64,000 bases of DNA. Origin: DDH964 sp963763205. Lineage in GTDB: Bacteria; Desulfobacterota; Desulfuromonadia; Desulfuromonadales; DDH964. The notes under the pieces are model-generated. The model saw nothing but the letters and a program-made list of their open reading frames with translations, searched no databases and was not told where the DNA came from. Within the stretch, counting starts at the first letter, position 1. The number at the start of each line of letters is the position of its first letter. Below are positions 45,920 through 53,149 of the stretch, one piece after another. Location: assembly GCA_963763205.1 (NCBI GenBank), contig CAVXNQ010000021.1, positions 350,126 to 414,125 on the forward strand, read 5' to 3'. A program made the position numbers and the translations under genes.

Positions 45920-45955
45920 AGCGGGGCAGATCGGCGCAAGCCGGTCTGCCCCGCT
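45920..45955 (+). terminator. Strong hairpin after nrdJ
   Basis: An 11-bp stem AGCGGGGCAGA/TCTGCCCCGCT extended by a TCGGC-GCAA-GCCGG inner hairpin, about 60 bases past the nrdJ stop. The downstream stretch (GTCGTTGTGG) is only weakly T-rich, so it may act partly as an RNA-stabilising end. Confidence 0.65.
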
Positions 45956-45973
45956 GTCGTTGTGGCAGCACAA

Positions 45974-46017
45974 AACTCATAGGTCCTATAGGATCCATGA
46001 GTCTTATAGGACCTATG
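45974..46017. repeat. Palindromic repeat of CCTATAGGA/ATGAGTC words
   Basis: ACTCATAGGTCCTATAGGA is followed by TCCATGAGTCTTATAGGACC and TATG: units of the form (T)CATAGGTCCTATAGGA… inverted on themselves. The CCATGAGTC-TA word recurs inside the next gene at 46171-46182. This 45-base unit lies between the nrdJ terminator and the four-helix-suffix gene start. Confidence 0.7.
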
Positions 46018-46041
46018 CGTTTGCATCTGAAGGGGGAACAC

Positions 46042-46374
46042 ATGTCCGACGGCTTCATCCCGCCGCACGGCGGCTACCGGGATTTCCTGCGAACCAGGGG
46101 CGCGCCACTGTGGGAGAAGGACAGCCAGGAAGCGCGGTACGTGGACCGGCTCGGGAGCCGGTCCTCAGAGTCCCATGAGTCCTACGAACCCTATAGAACG
46201 ATTATCGAAACCCGCCCGCCCGAGGTGGTGGCCAACATCGTCATCTGTCTGATCCACCAGGCCAGTTATCTGCTGGACCGGCAGATCACACAGCTGGAAC
46301 AGGCCTTTCTCAAGGAAGGCGGCCTGCGGGAGCGGATGACCAGGGCGCGGCTGGAGGCGCGGGAAAGACGATGA
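46042..46374 (+). CDS. Four-helix-bundle-suffix-domain protein lacking its S23-like domain
   Basis: A 110-residue protein from ATG 46042 (AGGGGG upstream). It starts MSDGFIPPHGGYRDFL and jumps to RTRGAPLWEKDSQEARYVDRLG, then a Ser/Tyr-rich stretch SSESHESYEPYRTIIETR and the suffix domain PPEVVANIVICLIHQASYLLDRQITQLEQAFLKEGG. In relatives the GGYRDFL start is followed by a full S23-type four-helix bundle (…YQKAEIVYDAT…, QNIAEG) before a …DFLRTRG segment. Here that ~80-residue domain is missing, as if deleted between the two DFL words. The ESYEPYR segment is encoded by the same DNA words as the upstream repeat. Function unknown; family members include accessory proteins of diversity-generating elements. 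Confidence 0.7.
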   Translation: MSDGFIPPHGGYRDFLRTRGAPLWEKDSQEARYVDRLGSRSSESHESYEPYRTIIETRPPEVVANIVICLIHQASYLLDRQITQLEQAFLKEGGLRERMTRARLEARERR

Positions 46375-46398
46375 GCTGGTGAACCGAGGAGGTGGAGG

Positions 46399-46731
46399 AT
46401 GGGCAACCCTTTGGAATCCGATTGGAAGATCTTCCGCAAGCGGGTCCCGGAATGGCGGGAGCGGTATCTTGAGGAGCAGAACCAGCGGATTGCCGCCCTG
46501 CTCGTCGACGGAAAGAAAACGCCGACCGAGCGGTTCTGGGACACGGAAGAGGAAATGAAATCCGTTGCCCGGATACTGATCAACTGCCTCGACGGACATT
46601 CCCGGTCGAAGATGGAAATGCACCTGCTGCTGATGTACCGGCACCAGATGATTGGGGAAGAGGATCTGGAGGATTTCAGTGGGGAGCTTAAGGACCGGAT
46701 TCTGCGGATGGTCGAGGCATTTTCTGGATAG
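46399..46731 (+). CDS. Small helical protein, unknown function
   Basis: A 110-residue acidic/basic helical protein (DWKIFRKRVPEWRERYLEEQNQRIAALLVDGKKTPTERFWDTEEEM, then CLDGHSRSKMEMHLLLMYRHQMIGEEDLEDFSGELKDRIL). A GGAGG lies upstream of ATG 46399, and it follows the four-helix-suffix gene by 24 bases, so the two are probably co-expressed. No catalytic motif. The last ~35 bases of the gene belong to a direct repeat also found at 47114-47190. Confidence 0.65.
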   Translation: MGNPLESDWKIFRKRVPEWRERYLEEQNQRIAALLVDGKKTPTERFWDTEEEMKSVARILINCLDGHSRSKMEMHLLLMYRHQMIGEEDLEDFSGELKDRILRMVEAFSG

Positions 46732-46772
46732 AGGCAAGGAGCCGGGACCAAGCCATTCCCCATTTGTTAAGC
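46695..46772. repeat. Direct repeat copy A (~78 bp)
   Basis: The 3' end of the small helical gene plus ~40 bases downstream (CGGATTCTGCGGATGGTCGA… through …CCATTTGTTAAGCTTG) is repeated at 47114-47190 at roughly 80-85% identity by eye. A shorter related piece (CCCATTTGTCCAGCGTACCC) recurs near 53026. Confidence 0.7.
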
Positions 46773-46900
46773 TTGACACCCTGAGACCTCCTCCTGGAGA
46801 AACAGTTGGAGGGGGCGCGTGGGGTTTGATTCGAAGGGAAATTCCAAGATGCAAAGCCTGACCCGCGGGGGTCCCGAGCGGGGGTCCCAAAGATGAAGGA

Positions 46901-47032
46901 GTCACGCCGGAGAAGCCGTTCAAGGGATCGTTCAACCTCCGCGTCGGCGCGGCCCTGCACCAGCGCGTCACCATTGCCGCGACGCAGCGCGGAATGACGC
47001 TGAACAGGCACATTGTCGAGGTGCCGGTGTGA
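46901..47032 (+). pseudogene. HicB-type antitoxin remnant (C-terminal DNA-binding part)
   Basis: The frame ending at TGA 47030-47032 reads KPFKGSFNLRVGAALHQRVT and IAATQRGMTLNRHIVEVPV, the ribbon-helix-helix end of HicB/Arc-like antitoxins (S-G-x-F-N-x-R-x-P/G-x-x-L-H-x-x-x). No N-terminal HicB domain and no HicA toxin gene are present. It lies in a 520-base stretch without intact genes (46732-47254), which otherwise holds the direct-repeat copies. Confidence 0.65.
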
Positions 47033-47113
47033 CGTCCAGGACGCTGACTATCGGCACAATGGCCGTGGTTCTTTCCCGAACAGGTTGGCCAGGGTAGCAG
47101 GTGACGTTGGGAG

Positions 47114-47190
47114 CCGATTCTGCGGATGTTCGGGGCATTTTCTGGACAGAAGCAAAGAGCCGGGAGCAAGCAATGGCCCATTTGTCACGC
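47114..47190. repeat. Direct repeat copy B (~77 bp)
   Basis: Second copy of the 46695-46772 sequence (CCGATTCTGCGGATGTTCGG … CCCATTTGTCACGCTTG). It resembles the tail of the small helical gene without the rest, which suggests a decayed duplicate or a spreading 3'-end element. Confidence 0.7.
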
Positions 47191-47254
47191 TTGCCCCCCG
47201 AGCCTTCTCCGGCAAAAGGAAACGACTCTTTAACCCTTTTTTTCGGAGCTGCCG

Positions 47255-48259
47255 ATGGAAAGATCGCTCCAACTGTGTTATCCGGTGCTGACTCTCGATG
47301 GCGAGGAATTGCTTCCCGCGGGGACATACCTGACCAAGGAAACCATGGAAGAGCTGACTCGACCGGCCAGGGAACGGCCGTTCCCCGTCAAGCAGCTCCT
47401 GGAATATGGGTCCATCGCTTCGGATCTGCAGCGCATTTTCCAAAAGCCCCCATATAACCGGATATTTTCCGATCCCACGCGGACGAAAGAGGTTTTCGAA
47501 ACCATGCAGCGGGTCACCTTCCCGCAGCCTCTTCTTGAATTCTACCGCCACTTCAAAATCCACGACCCCTACGACTATTGGCACATTCTTACGGTTTTCG
47601 CCCTGTCTCTGCTGCTGGCCCAGGACCTTATCGACGACCGCAAGGAACTGGCCCGCGAGGTGTTGGCGTCCCCCAGCCACGACTTCGGCAAGCTGTGCGT
47701 GCCGTTGGCGGTTTTGACGAAACGGACGCCGCTGGATGAGCCAGAGCAGGAACTGCTCAGCCACCACGCGGCGGCCGGCTATGTCCTCCTCAGCCACTAC
47801 CTTGGCGACTCGGAGCACCCGGCGGCCATTACCGCCCGCGACCACCACGAGCGATGCAACGGAAGCGGCTACCCGAGAGGGATCACCCTGCAGAATCGGA
47901 TCGTTGAAATCGTCGCCTGCGGGGACGTGTTCGATGCCCTCATTTCCCCGCGTCCCTACCGGCCCCGCTCCTACAACGTGCGCACGGCCCTGGAAGAAAT
48001 GACCCTGCAAGCCGAGCAGGGGGCGTTCGGCCTGGACGTGGTCCACGCCTTGATCAACCACTGCCGAGAACCCATCCCGGGGCAAAGGGAGGGGAAATTT
48101 TCCCATGAGAAGCGCGGCGCTTCCCCCGGCGGAAACCTGTACCGGGGCGTCAAGCCGTGCAGGTTCGACTCTCCCTGCGGGCAGGGAGAGCGGCAGGGCT
48201 CCGGAGGAAGCGGCAAGTTCGGGGGATGGGATCCGGAGACGCCAGACGGGGAGCCGTGA
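47255..48259 (+). CDS. HD-GYP domain c-di-GMP phosphodiesterase-like protein
   Basis: A 334-residue protein. A short N-terminal module (CYPVLTLDGEELLPAGTYLTKE) precedes an HD-GYP domain: HDPYDYWHILTVFALSLLL, PSHDFGKLCVPLAVLTKRTPLDEPE, LSHHAAAGYVLL, ARDHHERCNGSGYPRG (HHExxxGxGYP) and IVEIVACGDVFDALISPRPYRP. Metal-binding H, D and GYP residues are mostly intact, so phosphodiesterase activity is plausible. The last ~60 residues are Gly/Pro-rich and look disordered. ATG 47255 follows CGGAG. Confidence 0.85.
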   Translation: MERSLQLCYPVLTLDGEELLPAGTYLTKETMEELTRPARERPFPVKQLLEYGSIASDLQRIFQKPPYNRIFSDPTRTKEVFETMQRVTFPQPLLEFYRHFKIHDPYDYWHILTVFALSLLLAQDLIDDRKELAREVLASPSHDFGKLCVPLAVLTKRTPLDEPEQELLSHHAAAGYVLLSHYLGDSEHPAAITARDHHERCNGSGYPRGITLQNRIVEIVACGDVFDALISPRPYRPRSYNVRTALEEMTLQAEQGAFGLDVVHALINHCREPIPGQREGKFSHEKRGASPGGNLYRGVKPCRFDSPCGQGERQGSGGSGKFGGWDPETPDGEP

Positions 48260-48366
48260 GCATAGAGCCACTGTGCTATCGGGAAATCCAGCGACTGCGC
48301 CGTCGCAACCGGGTTCTCGCCCTGAAGACTCTTGCCAAGGCGGAAGAGGTCGTCCTTGAAGGGTGA
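48256..48366 (+). CDS. Short basic peptide overlapping the HD-GYP stop
   Basis: A 36-residue frame from GTG 48256 overlapping the HD-GYP stop by 4 bases (GTGA): VSIEPLCYREIQRLRRRNRV then LALKTLAKAEEVVLEG. A GGGGAG precedes the GTG. It is a single predicted amphipathic, basic helix. Support is only overlap geometry and RBS, so it may not be expressed. Confidence 0.35.
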   Translation: MSIEPLCYREIQRLRRRNRVLALKTLAKAEEVVLEG

Positions 48367-48522
48367 AGCTCAGCGGAACTGGGTAGAAGAGGCGCTGAAG
48401 CTAGGGCTGGGGGACGCCAATGGGGTCGCCCAAGGGTTGCCGGTTCCTTATGTTACTTTTGGTCGAGAGACTCCGATAAATTCATCCATGATCCTACTGC
48501 CCCAAGTTCCAGGGAGGATGCC

Positions 48523-49626
48523 ATGAAACGCGTACTGTATTTCCCCAGTCGCTATATCCAGGGACCCGGTGCCATCGCGGACATCGGCCATCATGCCGCA
48601 ACCCTGGGAGACTGTGCCCTGGTCGTGGGGGGCAAAACCGCCCTCTCGATCTGCGGCGCGGCGATTGATAAAAGCCTCTCTGCCGAGGGGATCGGTTGTC
48701 ATCAGGAATTGTTCCGGGGTGTTTCTTCCCGAACGGAAGTCGATCGTCTGTCGGAGCTCGCCTTTTCCCACCGCGCGAACATCATCGTGGCGGTGGGCGG
48801 AGGGGCTTCCATCGATGCGGCCAAGGCCGTGGCCCACGAAATGAAGGTGCCGGTCATCGTCGTCCCCACGACGGTTGCGACCGACGGTCCGGGCTCGGCG
48901 TTGTCGGTGCTTTACACCGAAGAGGGGGTGTTTGAGAGTTATCTGTACCTGCGCAGAAACCCCGATTGCGTGATCATGGATACGTCGATCATCGCCAGTT
49001 CGCCGGCAAAGTTCCTGGTGGCCGGCATGGGCGATGCCGTCGCTGGGTTCTGGGAAACGGACACCTTTGCCAGAAGCGGAAAGACGCCCTCTTTTTCCGG
49101 CGGGCAGACGCCCCCATTGGCGATTCTGGCCCTGTCCCGGCTCTGTTACCAGACGCTGCTGGAATCGGGTTACCAGGCGAAGCTGGCGGTGGAGAAACGG
49201 GTGGTGACCCCGGCGCTGGAAGCCATCGTTGAAGCCATTACCCTGCACAGCGGACTCGACTCCGAGAACGGCGGCCATGCGGGTGCCCATTCGATCCACA
49301 ATGGTTTCACGGTCCTCCCGGCCACCCGGGGAAAACTGCACGGCGAAAAGGTCGCCTTCGGTCTTCTTGCCCAGCTAGTTATGGAGGGGCGTTCCTCCGC
49401 TGATATCCGGGAGGTTCAAGATTTCTGTTCCACGGTCGGCCTGCCCATCTGCCTGGCGGAGCTGAACCTTCCCAACCCAAACGCCGAGGAGATCCGGCGC
49501 GTCGCCGAAACCGCGGTCGCGGAAGGGGAAACCATCCACGCCACCTGGTTCCCGGTCACCGCAGCCATGGTCGAAGCGGCCATTTGGATGGCCGACGCCC
49601 TGGGGACGGACCATAAACAGCGCTGA
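48523..49626 (+). CDS. gldA: Glycerol dehydrogenase (iron/zinc-containing alcohol dehydrogenase family)
   Basis: A 367-residue NAD-dependent oxidoreductase converting glycerol and dihydroxyacetone. It contains FPSRYIQGPGAIADIG at the N-terminus, IIVAVGGGASIDAAKAVAHE, VPTTVATDGPGSALSVLY, ASSPAKFLVAGMGDAVAGFWETD (metal Asp), NGGHAGAHSIHNGFTVLP and KLHGEKVAFGLLAQLVMEG (metal His). Full length with GGAGG upstream. It stands alone. Confidence 0.93.
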   Translation: MKRVLYFPSRYIQGPGAIADIGHHAATLGDCALVVGGKTALSICGAAIDKSLSAEGIGCHQELFRGVSSRTEVDRLSELAFSHRANIIVAVGGGASIDAAKAVAHEMKVPVIVVPTTVATDGPGSALSVLYTEEGVFESYLYLRRNPDCVIMDTSIIASSPAKFLVAGMGDAVAGFWETDTFARSGKTPSFSGGQTPPLAILALSRLCYQTLLESGYQAKLAVEKRVVTPALEAIVEAITLHSGLDSENGGHAGAHSIHNGFTVLPATRGKLHGEKVAFGLLAQLVMEGRSSADIREVQDFCSTVGLPICLAELNLPNPNAEEIRRVAETAVAEGETIHATWFPVTAAMVEAAIWMADALGTDHKQR

Positions 49627-49936
49627 ATCCGCTGACACTGATCTGTTCTTCAGGAGGGATTCACCCCATGACCGGGTGGAAGCTTGCAAGGACCTAAGGA
49701 CGCATAATAGCTGGTCCAGGTAGGCCTAAAGGTCGATTATTGAGGCCGAAACAGAGGGGTTCCGGGAGCAATCTTCGGGGTCAGGCACGACTTTCGCGAG
49801 AGGCTTGGGGCCTGAGGGCCGACGTCCAGGAGCGACCGGGCCCTGCGCCTCAAGGCCGCGACCGAGGTGCGTAGCATCTCCGGCCTTGTCCACGAGGCGG
49901 TGCACCATTCCCGGCGTGATCCAGCACGAGACTTTC
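49627..49936. other. 310-base gap without a recognisable gene
   Basis: A GGGGTCAGGCACGAC word at 49778 resembles the leader of RAYT/REP elements seen elsewhere in the window but has no partner here. I see no promoter, tRNA or coherent coding frame. Confidence 0.5.
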
Positions 49937-50260
49937 ATGATGCCAATCACCCCTTTGCTGTCCCCTGATTCACTCCGCATCGGAGTGACCTGCACCGGCT
50001 GCGGCCGCTGCGTTGCAGCCTGCCGATTCCGGGCCTTGAGCCTTGAGGCGGAGCGGCCAAACGGTTTTGGCCGGAAACGGGTGGTGGTCGCCACCGATCG
50101 CTGCACCGGATGCCGGGACTGCCTTCCCGCCTGTCCTCACCATGCATTGGCCTTCGTTGAACAGGCGATTCCAGATATATCGGACAGAACGACCCGAGAC
50201 GCGACAACGAGGGGCTTCGGAAACGACATCGAAAGCCAGACCGGCAAAGGGCGGAGATAG
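49937..50260 (+). CDS. Two-cluster 4Fe-4S ferredoxin-type protein
   Basis: A 107-residue protein with two typical iron-sulfur motifs, CTGCGRCVAAC and CTGCRDCLPACP, separated by 35 residues with basic and hydrophobic residues. The C-terminal third is polar and unconserved-looking. ATG 49937/49940 has no strong ribosome site, so the exact start is unsure. Likely a small electron carrier; no partner oxidoreductase is adjacent. Confidence 0.75.
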   Translation: MMPITPLLSPDSLRIGVTCTGCGRCVAACRFRALSLEAERPNGFGRKRVVVATDRCTGCRDCLPACPHHALAFVEQAIPDISDRTTRDATTRGFGNDIESQTGKGRR

Positions 50261-50267
50261 AATAGGC

Positions 50268-50708
50268 ATGAATATCAGGTACTTTTTTGTACTTCTTATC
50301 GGCGTCCTCTTCTGCACTCTACCCAGCGATGCCCACGCTGACGATGCGTATGTGAAGAAAGCCAAGTTGTTGAGCGCACAGCAATTCGACAGCACGCTTC
50401 CCGATCAACCTGTAGGCATCTGGTTACGCTCAAACATACCCGCAGGCTACGAGGTTGTCTGGGGCGAGTACATTACCGACTGCGGCGAGGGTACCGGAAC
50501 CGCAGCCGATAAGGAACGGGACCTGCCGTTATGTGCGGAAGTGGAGTTAAAGAAAGGGGCGGGGGTAAAAGGCTATCTGGCCTTGTTTGTCGGTACCCAA
50601 AAACGAGGTCTGTTGCAGAAGGGGTATGGTCTTTACTTCGGGTATATCGAGCACCATGGGGTCGAACACAACTTCAAGCAATTGAGCGATGTCAGCAAAT
50701 TCAAATAA
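50268..50708 (+). CDS. Secreted protein of unknown function
   Basis: A 146-residue protein with a signal peptide (MNIRYFFVLLIGVLFCTLP, then SDAHA-DD). The mature part is mixed alpha/beta with an acidic/cysteine pair (ITDCGEGTGTAADKERDLPLCAEVELKK) and KGYLALFVGTQKRGLLQKGYGLYFGYIEHH, which suggests a small beta-sandwich with one disulfide. I do not recognise a family. GGAG upstream of ATG 50268; follows the ferredoxin by 7 bases. Confidence 0.65.
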   Translation: MNIRYFFVLLIGVLFCTLPSDAHADDAYVKKAKLLSAQQFDSTLPDQPVGIWLRSNIPAGYEVVWGEYITDCGEGTGTAADKERDLPLCAEVELKKGAGVKGYLALFVGTQKRGLLQKGYGLYFGYIEHHGVEHNFKQLSDVSKFK

Positions 50709-50736
50709 CCATCCTGCATCGCCAATAGAGAGAAGA

Positions 50737-52650
50737 ATGTCCGAGATGTCAATCCACCGCTGTCTGCAGGATAATTTCGGCTTTGCCGAATTCCGTCCGG
50801 GGCAGGAGACAGTTATCGACTGCCTGCTGGCCGGGCGTTCGGCCCTGGCGATCTTTCCCACCGGCGGCGGCAAGAGCCTCTGCTACCAGTTGCCAGCCCT
50901 GCTTCTGGACGGTCTGACGCTGGTCATTTCACCGCTCATCGCGCTGATGAAAGACCAGGTCGACGCGCTGCGGGCGCGCGGCATCATGGCCGCCCGCCTC
51001 GATTCCAGCATCGGTCCCGCCGAGGCGCAGACCATCTATCGCCAACTGGCCGACGGCAGCCTCAAGCTCCTCTATATCGCCCCCGAGCGATTGGCCAACG
51101 AGCGTTTTCTCCATCGCCTGCTCGGCCGGCCGATTGCTTTACTGGCCATCGATGAAGCCCATTGCATCTCCGAGTGGGGGCACAACTTCCGCCCCGAATA
51201 TCTGAAGATGGCCCGCTTGGCGAAAGAGCTCAAGGTCGGCAGGGTTCTGGCCCTGACCGCCACCGCGACTCCGGAGGTCGCCGCCGATATCCGCCGGGCC
51301 TTCGACATTGCCGACAGCGACCAGACCCGCACCAGCTTTCATCGCCCCAACCTGCACCTCACCGTCTCCCCCTGCCCCGCCCCGAAGCGCCCTCAACTGC
51401 TGCTGCAACGCCTGCGCGAACGCCATTCCAGAGCGACCATCGTCTACGTCATCCTGCAAAAGACCGCCGAAAAAATCGCCGCCTTTCTCGGCGCCGAAGG
51501 GATTGCCGCCCGGGCTTACCATGCCGGGATGAACAGTGAGGAGCGCAGCGCCGTGCAGGAGGCCTTCATGGCCGGCGATTTGCCGGTGGTCGTCGCCACC
51601 ATCGCCTTCGGGATGGGTATCGACAAGGCCGACATCCACGCCATCTACCATTACAACCTGCCCAAGACCCTGGAAAATTACATGCAGGAGATCGGGCGCG
51701 CCGGCCGCGACGGGAAAGACGCTCATTGCGAAATCCTCGCCTGCGCCGACGATCTGACGGTCCTGGCCAACTTCAGTTACGGCGACACCCCCGTGCCCGA
51801 GGCCCTCGGTACGCTGGTGGAGCACCTGCTCGGCCAGGGCGAAAACTTCGATGTTTCCCATTTCGAACTGGCCGGGCTTTTCGATATCCGCCCCCTGGTG
51901 ATCGCCACCGTCTTCACCTACCTGGAGTTGAACGGAATTCTTCGCGCCACCGGCCCCTTCTACGACAGTTACAAGGTCAAACTGAACCGCCCCCTGGAGG
52001 CGATCTGCGCCGGCTTCGATCCCACGCGCGCCGCCTTTTTGCAGGACCTCTTCGCCACCGCCCGACCGGGCCGGCTCTGGTCCCAACTCGACCCCGGGGA
52101 AAGCGCCGCTGCCCTGAATCAGCCCCGCGGACGAGTCACCGCCGCCATCGGCTATCTGGAGGAAAAAGGCGAGCTGACGGTCCAGACCACCGGCCTGCGC
52201 CACGGCTACCGCCGCCAGGGATCGGTACCCGATGCCCGGCAACTCATCGCCGAGTTGCAAGAAACCTTTGCCGAGCGGGAGAGCCGGGACATCGCCCGTC
52301 TGCGGGGAGTCCTCGCCTATGCCGAGCAAAAAAGCTGTCTGACCCGTCACCTGCTCGATTATTTCGGCGAAAAGAGCGCTTCCGACTGCAACGACTGCAG
52401 CCGGTGCCGAAGCGGAGAGGGGCAACGCCTGCCGCGCACCGCCCCCCTGGAACCGGGTGCCGCCGCAGCCGAGATCGCGCGCCGGATTCGGGCCGAGGAC
52501 CATCCGTCCCTCTCCCAGCCACGCCAATTGGCCCGCTTCCTTTGCGGCATCACCAGCCCCGCCGCCACCCGCGCCCAGTTGAATCGTCATCCCAAATTCG
52601 GTGCGTTAAGTGAATTTCCGTTCCAGAAGATCCTGGAAATGGTCAGGTAA
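50737..52650 (+). CDS. recQ: RecQ-family ATP-dependent DNA helicase
   Basis: A 637-residue 3'-5' helicase for recombination intermediates and stalled forks. Motifs: FRPGQETVIDCLLAGRSALAIFPTGGGKSLCYQLPAL (Q and Walker A), SPLIALMKDQVDAL, AIDEAHCISEWGHNFRPEY (DEAH box), ALTATATPEV, TIAFGMGIDKADIHAI and MQEIGRAGRDGK. The C-terminus has the RecQ zinc-binding site (CLTRHLLDYFGEKSASDCNDCSRC) and a winged-helix-like region. ATG 50737 preferred over 50689. Complete. Confidence 0.95.
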   Translation: MSEMSIHRCLQDNFGFAEFRPGQETVIDCLLAGRSALAIFPTGGGKSLCYQLPALLLDGLTLVISPLIALMKDQVDALRARGIMAARLDSSIGPAEAQTIYRQLADGSLKLLYIAPERLANERFLHRLLGRPIALLAIDEAHCISEWGHNFRPEYLKMARLAKELKVGRVLALTATATPEVAADIRRAFDIADSDQTRTSFHRPNLHLTVSPCPAPKRPQLLLQRLRERHSRATIVYVILQKTAEKIAAFLGAEGIAARAYHAGMNSEERSAVQEAFMAGDLPVVVATIAFGMGIDKADIHAIYHYNLPKTLENYMQEIGRAGRDGKDAHCEILACADDLTVLANFSYGDTPVPEALGTLVEHLLGQGENFDVSHFELAGLFDIRPLVIATVFTYLELNGILRATGPFYDSYKVKLNRPLEAICAGFDPTRAAFLQDLFATARPGRLWSQLDPGESAAALNQPRGRVTAAIGYLEEKGELTVQTTGLRHGYRRQGSVPDARQLIAELQETFAERESRDIARLRGVLAYAEQKSCLTRHLLDYFGEKSASDCNDCSRCRSGEGQRLPRTAPLEPGAAAAEIARRIRAEDHPSLSQPRQLARFLCGITSPAATRAQLNRHPKFGALSEFPFQKILEMVR

Positions 52651-52699
52651 ACAAGAGGCACGACTCTCCCGCCATAGATCGACCTGTCGCAATTTTACC

Positions 52700-52733
52700 G
52701 CGGGGACATTCCGGGAGATCGGACGGTCCCCGC
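52700..52733 (+). terminator. Possible recQ terminator hairpin
   Basis: GCGGGGAC/GTCCCCGC (52700-52707 with 52726-52733) flanks a smaller inner hairpin, 50 bases past the recQ stop. It is followed by AGTGTCTTCTCC, not a clean T-run. Confidence 0.45.
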
Positions 52734-52823
52734 AGTGTCTTCTCCCGACCTGCCCGCCGAACCGCCATTGCAACTAAGATCGATTGCGCAGCCAGAAATA
52801 TCACTAAGAGCCCCCCTTCCCGA

Positions 52824-53012
52824 ATGGCGCTAGTTTAAGGTCTTTGCGACGCTGCCGGGGAGTAAACTCGGGACTGTCCCCGGCTTTATCGGGGGCTGTC
52901 CCAGATGTTTACGGGCTATGAAACTCGGGTGGGCGCGCCGCAAAAGCCTGGGACAGCCCCCGTTCGGGGACAGTCCCGGTTTTGCTGCTATCCACCCTTA
53001 AACTAGCGCCAT
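52824..53012. mobile_element. 189-bp MITE-like element with 17-bp terminal inverted repeats
   Basis: Perfect 17-bp termini ATGGCGCTAGTTTAAGG (52824-52840) and CCTTAAACTAGCGCCAT (52996-53012). Inside is a second nested inverted pair: GGGACTGTCCCCG…CGGGGGCTGTCCCAG (about 52871-52904) and its inverse CTGGGACAGCCCCCG…CGGGGACAGTCCC (about 52949-52978), each itself palindromic. No coding capacity. This is the structure of a non-autonomous transposon. Target-site duplications are not clear. Confidence 0.75.
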
Positions 53013-53149
53013 CCCCCTCCTTCCCCATTTGTCCAGCGTACCCCTGAGCCAATGTCTTGTGCTTTGGCGATTTGTCATGACGATGCCATTGAAGTCAGCT
53101 GAAGATGAATGCGGGGGGACAATATCGCCTCCAACAAAGAGTAGTCGCC

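Noticed and set aside
46042..46374. Diversity-generating retroelement accessory (bAvd) gene
   Set aside because: The four-helix suffix protein is only distantly related, and no reverse transcriptase or template repeat is present in the window.
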